Shown here in pieces: positions 1 to 5,601 of a stretch of DNA of 7,902 nucleotides. A program made the position numbers and the translations under genes. The first letter of the stretch is position 1; every line of letters starts with the position of its first letter. Location: the NCBI GenBank assembly GCA_041484525.1, contig JBGPHT010000246.1, positions 1-7,902 of the forward strand. Reading direction: 5' to 3'. This stretch comes from JBGPHT01 sp041484525 (GTDB taxonomy: Bacteria > Acidobacteriota > Terriglobia > Bryobacterales > Bryobacteraceae). The notes under the pieces are model-generated. The model worked only from the letters and a program-made list of their open reading frames with translations. It searched no databases and was not told the DNA's origin.

Positions 1-65
1 CCCACGACCTCGCTGCTGACGACCCAGAGATCTTCCTGTCGCTCCCGTTTCTTGCGGGTTCCCAT
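1..65 (-). CDS. IS1182-family-type transposase, N-terminal fragment (runs off left edge)
   Basis: Only the first 21 or so codons are present, read leftward and cut by the window edge. The product begins MGTRKKRERQEDLW. I recognise this basic start followed by a Leu-Trp as the N-terminus of IS1182-type DDE transposases, which are common in Acidobacteria and other soil bacteria. The start is taken at 65 because homologues begin with MGTRKK; an in-frame ATG also lies at 71. No strong Shine-Dalgarno is visible. A TATACT box lies at 74-79 on the minus strand without a matching -35. The catalytic DDE residues lie outside the window, so activity cannot be judged. The right end of the IS should fall somewhere between about 72 and 259, but I could not place its inverted repeat. 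The family call rests on a short motif recalled from memory. Confidence 0.66.
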   Translation of the reverse strand, partial: MGTRKKRERQEDLWVVSSEVV

Positions 66-71
66 GGCCAT

Positions 72-259
72 GCAGTATAGACGCCCAGAACATTCGCTAG
101 GTCACATGTTTTCGCGACTATTACCACAGGCTGCTAGGGAGAATTCCAAAGGCCCAGTACTGCATCCGGCCCTCAAAAAGGGCGCCTGTACAGCCAATGC
201 TGGCGTACAATTGCTTCGGAACGTGCCGCGCGCTTACTTGGCCGGCAACCACTCACACG
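72..259. other. Non-coding stretch holding the likely end of the left IS and the 5' region of the next gene
   Basis: I see no convincing gene here. The stretch should contain the terminal inverted repeat of the left IS, which I could not delimit without the other end. A small hairpin (GCCCT at 169-173, AGGGC at 179-183, loop CAAAA) is present but has no T-tract on either strand. A TACAAT box at 206-211 could serve as a -10 for the gene starting at 275, but no good -35 stands 16-18 bases upstream. Confidence 0.4.
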
Positions 260-274
260 AAGGGGAAAACACAC

Positions 275-773
275 GTGCGACCACTGCAACTGATTTCACT
301 CTCGCTCATTCTGACGCTGATCGCCCCCATGCTTCCCGCCGCCGCCACTTACCCGATGAAGTACGAAGGTGGAAGCCTCGATCTCAACCAGCACGACAAA
401 CTGAAGACCACGATCTTAGCCGACGGGCTTGAACCTCACCCAGGGAAAGAAGAAATTCACGATCCCCGTAAAGGACATGACTGAAGTCTCGTACGGCAAT
501 GATGTTCACCGCCGCGTCAGCGCAGCCGTGGGAGTCGGAGTATTTACTCTTGGCATCGGCGCTCTTCTGCTCCTGGTGAAAACGAAAAAGCACTATGTCG
601 GCGTCGTATGGGCCGACAAGTCTCAATCACAGGGCGAGACCCCGAAAAAGGGAGGCGTCGTGTTCAAAGTCGGCAAGGGCGACTATCGAGGATTTCTGGC
701 GGCATTGGAAGGCATGAGCGGTCTCAAGGCGGTCAATGCCGATGTCGCCGGACAAGGCGGTACGTCGAAGTAG
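275..773 (+). CDS. Exported membrane-associated protein with PH-like strand pattern, interrupted by a one-base frameshift
   Basis: The gene starts at GTG 275 behind AAGGGG (260-265, 9-nt spacer). The first frame gives a signal peptide (hydrophobic core QLISLSLILTLIAPMLPAAA) and then a mature start with YPMKYEGGSLDLNQ. This frame runs out of sense at about 428 and stops at 485. The conserved-looking sequence resumes one base later, from TTG 429, with KKKFTIPVKDMTEVSYGND, then a transmembrane-like stretch (SAAVGVGVFTLGIGALLLLV), then KKHYVGVVWAD and GGVVFKVGKGDYRGFLAALE. Together they form one protein of about 165 residues, consistent with a small acidobacterial family of signal peptide plus PH/GRAM-like beta strands split by a membrane helix. 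The downstream frame has a stop at 417, so the shift must lie between about 420 and 432, next to GGG 425-427. Either a base was gained or the read is wrong here. The function is unknown. If intact, it would act in the envelope. Confidence 0.62.
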
Positions 774-997
774 CCGCAGTTCGAATCCCAAATCATGACG
801 GGGGCCGCCGCACGCACTGGGGAGCGCTGAACACGTTCCCAGGCTTCTCAGCGATCGAGGCGTTCACCTGCTCGGAGTGTGGCGAAGGGGTCGCGGTAGT
901 TACGCCGGTACAGTGAGGCTGGTTACGCTTCCCCTTGTTATGGATCTGAGGGACGCTCGCCAAGGTGCACTTGTGTGGATCAACGTGAGATGACGAG
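774..997. other. Tail-to-tail intergenic region, no gene recognised
   Basis: This lies between two converging genes, so a bidirectional terminator would be expected. The only inverted repeat I noticed is a weak one (CGCTGA near 826 pairing with TCAGCG near 848, long loop, no T-tract). A tRNA-like T-loop string, GTTCGAATCC (779-788), occurs just after the upstream stop codon, but its flanks do not pair as a T-stem and there is no acceptor stem or CCA. Reading frames across the region lack start signals and look like chance. Confidence 0.45.
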
Positions 998-1456
998 CTA
1001 TTTTCGCTTCTGTGCGGTTTTGATCGCCTTCTCCAGTTCCTTGCCCGCGCAAACGGAGGGGGCATCCTTGCATTTAATGGCGTCAGAATTGAACACCCAC
1101 AAAATTGTCTCGGCACTGTTGATGAGGCGCACGGCAAGCGACGTAGCGTAGTAATCCCCGCCGCCAGCAGAGCTGCCCAGGCTTGTGGCTACGCCGCCGA
1201 AGCTCGTCATCTTTTCGCTGGACACGGCGCCGGTGAGAATCGCATCCGCCTGCTCCTTCGAGGCAACTACCGTCACCTTCGCAAACGTCATGAGACTATA
1301 GGTGAGCTTTTCGCGGACCATCTTCGCCAACTCAGCATCGGATGTCATCGAAGGATCGATAAAGACTCTCTGCACAGCCTTCAGGTCCTTGGCGGGAACG
1401 CGCGGCGCTTCTTGAGCCTGCGCTAGCAGCACAACACCTACAATCAGGTATTTCAC
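998..1456 (-). CDS. Small secreted protein, CsgG/LpoB-like fold suspected
   Basis: The start is placed at GTG 1456 because it forms a GTGA overlap with the stop of the upstream gene and has AAGGA about 6 nt before it. An ATG at 1477 is in frame but would add seven charged residues ahead of the signal peptide. The 152-residue product has a short signal peptide (VKYLIVGVVLLAQA, likely cleaved near residue 14). Next comes a strand with VFIDP (31-35), a helix AELAKMVREKL (41-51), VTVVASKEQADAILTG (61-76), a Ser/Gly-rich loop (79-100) and SLAVRLINSAETILWVF (106-122). This order (a strand ending in DP, a helix, 'TVV...QADA.L.G', then 'VRL...ILW') is typical of periplasmic or outer-membrane CsgG/LpoB/DUF4136-like domains. 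Two Cys (129, 136) near the C-terminus could form a disulfide. There is no lipobox. It is co-transcribed with and translationally coupled to the basic protein upstream. The precise role is unknown. Confidence 0.72.
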   Translation of the reverse strand: MKYLIVGVVLLAQAQEAPRVPAKDLKAVQRVFIDPSMTSDAELAKMVREKLTYSLMTFAKVTVVASKEQADAILTGAVSSEKMTSFGGVATSLGSSAGGGDYYATSLAVRLINSAETILWVFNSDAIKCKDAPSVCAGKELEKAIKTAQKRK

Positions 1457-1668
1457 TTCGCGTCCTTCTTTCCCCATCGCGCCGCGGCGGCCTTCTTGGC
1501 GATCGCGCTGCGGCGGTTCGGGCTGAGTTGGTCGCCGCGCGCTTGAGCAGCTTTGCGCGCGCTCTCGGTCCGCTCCTTTTGTGTGAGAGATGCGGCGCGG
1601 GCCTTACCGCCCTTCTTTCCGCCCAGGCGTCCCAGTGCCACGGCGGCCGGATTCTTCTTACGCGCCAC
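1453..1668 (-). CDS. Small Lys/Ala/Gly-rich basic protein ('KGG'-type, histone-like composition)
   Basis: A 71-residue, very basic protein starting at GTG 1668 (M-A-R-K-K-N-P). The motif GRLGGKKGGKARA at residues 13-25 and the closing IAKKAAAARW (56-65) resemble the small 'GGKKGG' proteins widespread in Acidobacteria, which share composition with plant-seed/stress KGG proteins and histone H1 tails. Nucleic-acid binding is plausible from charge but not shown. A purine-rich AGGG lies about 8 nt before the start. The stop overlaps the start of the secreted-protein gene by 4 nt (GTGA), so the two form an operon. It is transcribed away from the plus-strand operon at 1766, sharing a 97-nt control region in which TATGCT (1703-1708, minus strand) could be its -10. 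Confidence 0.75.
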   Translation of the reverse strand: MARKKNPAAVALGRLGGKKGGKARAASLTQKERTESARKAAQARGDQLSPNRRSAIAKKAAAARWGKKDAK

Positions 1669-1692
1669 GTCTTTACCCTATCCTACCCTCAC

Positions 1693-1758
1693 CGTTTACG
1701 CAAGCATAGGCCCCAGGTTGATTTTCCTTTTGACAATGCTTACGTGAGCGTTTACGCT
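1693..1758. repeat. Paired CGTTTACGC elements in the divergent control region
   Basis: CGTTTACGC occurs at 1693-1701 and 1749-1757, 56 bases apart. Each contains the small inverted repeat CGT-TT-ACG, and the second is extended to AGCGT-TT-ACGCT (1747-1758). A partial third copy, CTTACG, lies at 1739-1744. The right copy covers the presumed -10 of the plus-strand operon. The left copy lies where the minus-strand transcript would begin. This looks like a pair of operators for one regulator acting on both promoters, though no experimental or comparative support is available here. Confidence 0.45.
1730..1758 (+). promoter_or_regulatory. Predicted sigma70-type promoter for the recombinase operon
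   Basis: A perfect TTGACA (1730-1735) is followed, after 17 bases, by TACGCT (1753-1758), a 3/6 match to TATAAT. A start site about 7 bases downstream would fall at 1765-1766, the A of the first gene's ATG, which has no Shine-Dalgarno. A leaderless transcript is therefore possible. A closer -10 match, TAGAAT (1758-1763), is 22 bases from the -35, too far for a standard promoter. Confidence 0.5.
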
Positions 1759-1765
1759 AGAATGC

Positions 1766-2140
1766 ATGGACCGCTTCCCAGAACCCTTCGCCGCACCGAA
1801 AAGGCGTGAACCGGCGGCGGATCTTCCCGAGTGCCGGAACTGCGGAAAGCCCTCCGAAACCCTGACCTGGCTTCCGGGCTGGGACTTCAACGGCTGCCCG
1901 GAGTGCGCTGCGCAATGCCGGATCATGGAAGCGGCCGAGGACGCGAACGGCGAACCGCGCTGCCCCGTTCAGTACGGCGCGCTGGTGCGCGCCAACAGCG
2001 CCGCCGAGCTGCTCGACGTGCTCAAGGCGCACCGCGGCGCCGAATGCGTACACTGCGCCTCCACGCGCGACACGGTTCTCTCTGAGCGGCTGGTGTTGGC
2101 CCTGCCGGCCGCGGTCTGCTGCGATCGGGCGGTGGCGTGA
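1766..2140 (+). CDS. Cysteine-rich protein with CxxC zinc-ribbon-type motifs
   Basis: The ATG at 1766 opens a 124-residue protein, first gene of a six-gene unit. It has ten cysteines. CRNC (23-26) and CPEC (44-47) are spaced like the two knuckles of a zinc ribbon. C51 and C66 follow, then CVHC (94-97) and a C-terminal CC (118-119). Between the knuckles lies an aromatic stretch (LTWLPGWDFNG), and residues 75-90 look helical. Zinc binding is inferred from the CxxC pairs. A DNA- or protein-binding accessory role would fit its place at the head of a recombinase operon, but no named family is recognised. There is no Shine-Dalgarno upstream, and the predicted promoter would start transcription at or next to the ATG. 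Its stop overlaps the next start (TGATG). Confidence 0.68.
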   Translation: MDRFPEPFAAPKRREPAADLPECRNCGKPSETLTWLPGWDFNGCPECAAQCRIMEAAEDANGEPRCPVQYGALVRANSAAELLDVLKAHRGAECVHCASTRDTVLSERLVLALPAAVCCDRAVA

Positions 2141-2493
2141 TGCGAAGGAAACGTGGAATCTCCGCCCGCGTCTTCATGGCCGGCTTCTCCTCGGCGGGAT
2201 CTTCCGGCGGCTTCGCGCCGCAAGCACCACGCTGGAACGACGGATTCTCGCCGGAGCCGACAAAGCGCGAAGACGCCACGTCCGAGCGGATCGAACCGCG
2301 CCCGGCACAGGCAAACAGCGGATACCGTCCCTGGTGGCTCCCGTCTGACATCGCGTACTTCACGAGCTCGGCCCGAGACCTCGCCACCCTCGGCTACACC
2401 GAACAGGCCGTCCGCTGTGCTGCGAAGGTCGAGGATCTCAAGCGGAAGCTGGCCGCGTGGGAAGCCGAGCACGGCAAGCTGGAGGCCGCGTAA
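2140..2493 (+). CDS. Unrecognised small protein with C-terminal coiled-coil-like helix
   Basis: 117 residues from ATG 2140, whose A is the last base of the preceding stop (TGATG), suggesting termination-reinitiation coupling. A GTG at 2137 would add one residue. The first 20 residues are basic (MRRKRGISAR). Residues about 15-60 are rich in Ser, Gly, Pro and charged residues and look disordered. Then come YRPWWLPSDIAYF, with three aromatic residues, and a helical C-terminus (AAKVEDLKRKLAAWEAEHGK) with coiled-coil character. I do not recognise a family. Being short, disordered at the N-terminus and coupled to its neighbours is typical of accessory genes in phages and integrative elements. No signal peptide or membrane segment is seen. 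Confidence 0.6.
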   Translation: MRRKRGISARVFMAGFSSAGSSGGFAPQAPRWNDGFSPEPTKREDATSERIEPRPAQANSGYRPWWLPSDIAYFTSSARDLATLGYTEQAVRCAAKVEDLKRKLAAWEAEHGKLEAA

Positions 2494-2494
2494 C

Positions 2495-2798
2495 GTGATG
2501 GCCACCAGCAAACCATACATGCCGATTCGAGAAGGCTCTGCGCCTAGCGGACCATCTGGACGGCGCTGGCATCCGTAGCAACCACGCATCGCTGATGGAC
2601 GCGCAACAGTGGACAATGCTCGCCACCGCGGCCCAGGTTCGCGTACCGAGCGAGGACACCCGCGTATTGGCGCTCGCCATGCTACGGGCCCGGGAAGATG
2701 CCAGGAAGCGCCTGGCGTGTCTCCGGCGGCGAAAGCCAGCGTCCACACTTCAAGCGCACGAACACGCGCCCAACGTTCTTTCTGTAACTCAGCTTTGA
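2495..2798 (+). CDS. Small unrecognised helical protein, probably frame-disrupted
   Basis: Start signals and protein-like sequence are in different frames. GGAGG (2481-2485) stands 9 nt before GTG 2495 (ATG at 2498 next), which opens MATSKPYMPIRE and then ends at a TAG near 2577. One frame over, open from 2499 to the TGA at 2796-2798, the sequence is much more protein-like: KALRLADHLDGAGIRSNHAS, then DAQQWTMLATAAQVRVP, then TRVLALAMLRAREDARKRL. Joining them with a one-base skip near 2530-2532 gives about 100 residues. The only ATG in the second frame is at 2595 (67 residues), and no ribosome-binding site precedes it. The gene ends 11 nt before the next start. The options are a true frameshift, a sequencing error, or two unrelated short frames. 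No family is recognised. The product would be soluble, helical and basic at its C-terminus. Confidence 0.45.
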
Positions 2799-2809
2799 AA
2801 GGAAGTCCT

Positions 2810-3364
2810 ATGCCCAAACGAACGTCCGAACCGGCACCCGTGCAAACACGTGCCGCCGAAGCCCAACCATTAACGGCTGCCACCAAGCAGGCCCTACAAC
2901 CACGGCCCTCCGAATTCGCCCTGCTCAGCAGAGTCATGGCGAACGCCTCGGAAGACGAGCGGGAGTTCATGCTCGATTTCCTGGAACGCTGCGCGGCTGG
3001 CGGGTACACGATCCCGGAAGCAGCCCTTGGGGAATCCACGGCTCACTTTCGGTTCCGCATCGAGCCTGACGAAATCGAGGACCATGCCAAGTATTACCAG
3101 GGCCTCACGCTGGTGCTGCTCAAGAGAGGTTGGCTTCAAACCTTCCTCGGTCTCATCCTCCACTTGGTGCTCGATGGGCGCCGGCTGACACCTGAGGACG
3201 TGATGGATACCCTCGATAACGATATGCAGCAATTCGACACCAACGTTGACATTGCGCGCGAGATCCTCAAGGAGTACCCGGAAATCGTGGCCCCCGAGAT
3301 CAAGCTGGCGCTGGATGCGCACCCGGACCTGTGCGCCGTCACGGGAGGACAGCATGGCAATTAG
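2810..3364 (+). CDS. Unrecognised helical protein A of a tandem pair
   Basis: The start at ATG 2810 is well supported by AAAGGAAG (2798-2805). The upstream frame is open but has no such signal. The product has 184 residues. Residues 1-33 are Pro/Ala/Gln-rich and probably disordered. Residues 35-62 form acidic helices (EFALLSRVMANASEDEREF). Residues 98-122 are strongly hydrophobic (LTLVLLKRGWLQTFLGLILH) and could be a buried helix or a membrane segment. Residues 126-156 contain LTPEDV, LD, F and IAR, matching the next gene's product position for position. The last part is acidic with Pro. It overlaps the next gene by 11 nt, so the pair is probably translated together and may form a complex. 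No known family is recognised and no catalytic motif is seen. Confidence 0.68.
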   Translation: MPKRTSEPAPVQTRAAEAQPLTAATKQALQPRPSEFALLSRVMANASEDEREFMLDFLERCAAGGYTIPEAALGESTAHFRFRIEPDEIEDHAKYYQGLTLVLLKRGWLQTFLGLILHLVLDGRRLTPEDVMDTLDNDMQQFDTNVDIAREILKEYPEIVAPEIKLALDAHPDLCAVTGGQHGN

Positions 3365-3782
3365 ACAGCGATTGAAACCGCAACCGGAACTGCTCCAGCC
3401 GGCGCCGCCAGCAGAGATGCCGACGGCTGCCACGCTTTTAGAAGATCCTCTTCAGATGAAAACCTACGACCTGTCGCCGGCGATCGACGAGGTCCTTCGC
3501 GGCCGTCTTCTGGGGAAAATCCTGAAGTCGCTGACCGGGTTCCCAACAGGCACCCTGCAAGAGGTTGCCCTCTTCGTAGACATTTGCGAAAACGATCATG
3601 GATGCACCACGCCAGCGGAGGAGTTCATCACCGATCTGGTGGTGGTCTACCGGCGCGGCAGTGGGCTGACGCCTGACCAGGCGGCCGAAGTACTCGACAA
3701 GTTCCGCGAGAGCTTCACGGATGCCCTCGGCATCGCCAAGCGGTTCAATGCGTTGTATGCGGATGTGCTGGCGGGCGAGTAG
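3354..3782 (+). CDS. Unrecognised helical protein B of a tandem pair
   Basis: The start at ATG 3354 lies inside the end of the preceding gene, with an excellent GGGAGGA (3343-3349) 4 nt upstream. The product has 142 residues. A Pro/Gln/Leu-rich N-terminus (about 1-35) is probably disordered. Helical segments follow: IDEVLRGRLLGKILKSL (44-60) and LQEVALFVDICEN (68-80). The C-terminal module (about 95-137) contains LTPDQA at 105-110, LD at 114-115, F121, IAK at 127-129 and Y135. These align without gaps, offset by 21, to LTPEDV, LD, F, IAR and Y in protein A. The two genes may therefore descend from a duplication or share a fold. The stop is 5 nt before the recombinase GTG. A partner or directionality-type role for the recombinase is possible but unproven. 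Confidence 0.68.
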   Translation: MAIRQRLKPQPELLQPAPPAEMPTAATLLEDPLQMKTYDLSPAIDEVLRGRLLGKILKSLTGFPTGTLQEVALFVDICENDHGCTTPAEEFITDLVVVYRRGSGLTPDQAAEVLDKFRESFTDALGIAKRFNALYADVLAGE

Positions 3783-3787
3783 AAAGC

Positions 3788-4792
3788 GTGCCGGCGACCC
3801 TCAAACATCGCGATATCGACCCGGCACTGCTGGCGCTGGTTCCCACGAGCCCGGCGGCGCTCGCGATTCTTGCCCCTGCTGCGGACCGGGCGCAGGCGTA
3901 CGCGCGAAACTCGAAGGCCCCGGCCACCCGCCGGGGCTATGCTTCCGACTGGCGCATGTTCACGGCGTGGTGCGAACGCGCGGGCGTTTCTTCGTTGCCG
4001 GCTGCTCCCGAGACGGTCGCCCTCTACATCGCGGATCTCGCAGAGGGCCACAAGCCCGCCACCGTGAGCCGACACATGGCAGCGATTGCCGCTGCGCACA
4101 AGGCATGCGGTCGCGAGTCCCCCGCCAGCATGCGGCACGGGGCGGTAGCTTCGGTGTGGCAGGGGATCAAGCGGACCCACGGGACCGCCCAGAACGCGAA
4201 GGCCCCGGTCCTGGTCGACGACCTGCGCGCCATGGTGCAGAAGCTCCGGCCCGGCCTCATTGGCACTCGCGACCGCGCGCTCCTGCTGGTTGGCTTCGCC
4301 GGGGCCTTCCGACGCTCCGAGTTGGTGGCACTCGACGCGGAGGATGTCCAGTTCACCAGCGATGGCCTGGTGGTGGCGCTGCGGCGCTCCAAGACCGACC
4401 AGGAGGGTGAGGGCCGCAAGATTGGTATACCCTACGGTTCGAACCCGGAGACATGCCCCGTACGTGCGCTGCGGGCCTGGCTGGACGCCGCTGCCATCGA
4501 GTCCGGTCCGCTCTTGCGGTCAGTCACGCGGCACGGCAAGATGCAAGGGCGACTCTCCGGGTACGCTGTCGCGCTGATCGTAAAGCGGCACGCCGGCGCC
4601 GCGGGGCTCGAGATGGCGGCCTACTCAGGACACTCACTCCGGGCAGGGCTGGCAACTTCCGCTGCGATCGCGGGCGCCAGCGAGCGGAGCATCATGGCGC
4701 AGACGGGCCACCGGTCGAGCGTAATGGTGCGGCGGTACATTCGCGATTCGAGCCTGTTCCGGGAGAACGCCGCGGGGCGCGTGGGGCTGTGA
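3788..4792 (+). CDS. Tyrosine recombinase / phage-type integrase, complete
   Basis: A 334-residue enzyme starting at GTG 3788, 5 nt after the preceding stop, with only a weak ribosome-binding site. Residues about 36-135 form the N-terminal SAM-like DNA-binding domain (TRRGYASDWRMFTAWCERAG, later PATVSRHMAAI). Residues about 140-330 are the catalytic domain, with every expected residue: R175 in AFRRSEL, K202 in RRSKTDQ, H282 and R285 in GHSLRAG, H308 in TGHRS, and the nucleophile Y317 in RRYIR. It should cut and rejoin DNA through a 3'-phosphotyrosine. The length is normal, and no truncation is seen. It is the last gene of an apparent six-gene unit, an unusual place for an integrase, which more often stands alone beside its att site. 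I could not identify att sites. It may be an element integrase or a recombinase serving the small genes upstream. Confidence 0.92.
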   Translation: MPATLKHRDIDPALLALVPTSPAALAILAPAADRAQAYARNSKAPATRRGYASDWRMFTAWCERAGVSSLPAAPETVALYIADLAEGHKPATVSRHMAAIAAAHKACGRESPASMRHGAVASVWQGIKRTHGTAQNAKAPVLVDDLRAMVQKLRPGLIGTRDRALLLVGFAGAFRRSELVALDAEDVQFTSDGLVVALRRSKTDQEGEGRKIGIPYGSNPETCPVRALRAWLDAAAIESGPLLRSVTRHGKMQGRLSGYAVALIVKRHAGAAGLEMAAYSGHSLRAGLATSAAIAGASERSIMAQTGHRSSVMVRRYIRDSSLFRENAAGRVGL

Positions 4793-4832
4793 ACCTTATT
4801 GGGCTAAGCCGATCAGCTATGCAAGCCGAGGA

Positions 4833-5423
4833 TTATGCAGTCTGGTTCGGCTTTGAAAGGCACTTACTGCTCCTGGCAAGACCCTTCCTTCTGACTGCTC
4901 CCAGGGCCAAAAGGCCAGACCCGAGCAGGATCAAAGTTACGGGTTCCGGTGCACCATCACTGTATACCGCGTAGGGAAGGCCATTTACAGTAGCCGTGGC
5001 AAGGGCAACCTGATCCTCAATGCCGACCTCTTGAATTCGTGAAGCGCCTGTACGATTAGACAAAGTGTCCGTTGTGGCACTACTTGTCAAAGAGAATGAC
5101 ACCGTGTGGCTATTATCAAGATTGGTGATAACGCCAGTGATGTCAAAATAATCACTCGTCTGAGTTAGCGGGGCTCCTATCTCTGCCAAATCAAACAACA
5201 TCGGGAAAGTACCCGTCGGTGCGACAACACCAGCGGGTAGAAAGACCTGGCAAACACCAACATTACCGTTGGTGTCATCGCTGGCATCAAGTGGGAGCTC
5301 GTAAATAGTGACCCTTGGGACGTTAGCTTCAAAGAAACACGGTATCGCGATATTGGCACCAAAGACCAAGTGGGGAAGAACGAGTGTGGCAAAGACCAAA
5401 ATGGGGAACGTTGCAGACTTCAC
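4833..5423 (-). CDS. PEP-CTERM sorted exported protein
   Basis: Starts at GTG 5423 behind a very good AAAGGAG (5429-5435, 5-nt spacer). The 196-residue product has a signal peptide (hydrophobic core FPILVFATLVLPHLVFGA, residues 6-23). The mature region (about 24-155) is rich in Thr, Ser, Asp and Asn and predicted beta, with Cys at 29 and 58. The C-terminus is a classical PEP-CTERM signal: PEP at 159-161, hydrophobic VTLILLGSGLLALGA (162-176) and basic RRK (178-180). Such proteins are processed by an exosortase (EpsH/XrtA type) and delivered to the cell surface or exopolysaccharide. An unusual further 16 residues follow the basic cluster. No exosortase gene is in the window. It is a lone gene with its own promoter, convergent with the recombinase operon, and its base composition is visibly lower in GC than that of the recombinase gene, which may indicate separate acquisition. 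The function of the mature domain is unknown. Confidence 0.85.
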   Translation of the reverse strand: MKSATFPILVFATLVLPHLVFGANIAIPCFFEANVPRVTIYELPLDASDDTNGNVGVCQVFLPAGVVAPTGTFPMLFDLAEIGAPLTQTSDYFDITGVITNLDNSHTVSFSLTSSATTDTLSNRTGASRIQEVGIEDQVALATATVNGLPYAVYSDGAPEPVTLILLGSGLLALGAVRRKGLARSSKCLSKPNQTA

Positions 5424-5465
5424 GATGACTCCTTTCGCTCAACTTACGTCGGATTCCGTGAAGGA

Positions 5466-5495
5466 ATAGTATGGCCAGCACTATGTATGTGTCAA
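5466..5495 (-). promoter_or_regulatory. Sigma70-type promoter for the PEP-CTERM gene
   Basis: On the minus strand, TTGACA (5490-5495) is followed after 18 bases by TACTAT (5466-5471). The predicted start site near 5459 gives a leader of about 35 nt, ending in the strong Shine-Dalgarno at 5429-5435. The rest of the gap up to 5601 shows no gene and no clear terminator. Confidence 0.65.
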
Positions 5496-5601
5496 GCTTG
5501 ATTTTTGCTCTTCAGCCAGCTTCGGTTGGATACGGGACCGTAGATGAGCTTGTATAGTTCGATACTCCGAATGCCCTTAGCGATTAGCCTACTAACGTCA
5601 T

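Noticed and set aside
169..183. GCCCT-CAAAA-AGGGC hairpin as a rho-independent terminator
   Set aside because: Only five base pairs and no T-tract on either strand.
52..432. 126-codon plus-strand frame at the left end
   Set aside because: It overlaps the transposase start on the other strand and the signal-peptide gene in another frame, has no ribosome-binding site, and the product has no recognisable features.
779..788. GTTCGAATCC, identical to a tRNA T-loop, suggesting a tRNA gene or att site
   Set aside because: Flanking bases do not pair as a T-stem and no acceptor stem, anticodon arm or CCA can be built on either strand.
793..1137. 114-codon minus-strand frame across the tail-to-tail gap
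   Set aside because: It overlaps the end of the secreted-protein gene on the same strand in another frame, has no ribosome-binding site, and the product is low-complexity Ser/Pro/Arg-rich.
1969..3039. 356-codon open frame on the minus strand
   Set aside because: It is antisense to five consecutive plus-strand genes with good start signals and overlaps, and its product is compositionally odd (Arg/Ala/Gly-rich); typical shadow frame in GC-rich DNA.
1697..4831. Near-repeat TACGCAAGCATAGG (1697-1710) and TATGCAAGCCGAGG (4818-4831) as attL/attR flanking the recombinase unit
   Set aside because: 11 of 14 matches between two roughly 100-base flanks is close to what chance gives; no longer shared core was found.
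4823..4853. Inverted repeat AAGCCGA / TCGGCTT as terminator between the convergent genes
   Set aside because: The loop is 17 bases, there is no T-tract, and the right arm lies inside the PEP-CTERM coding region.
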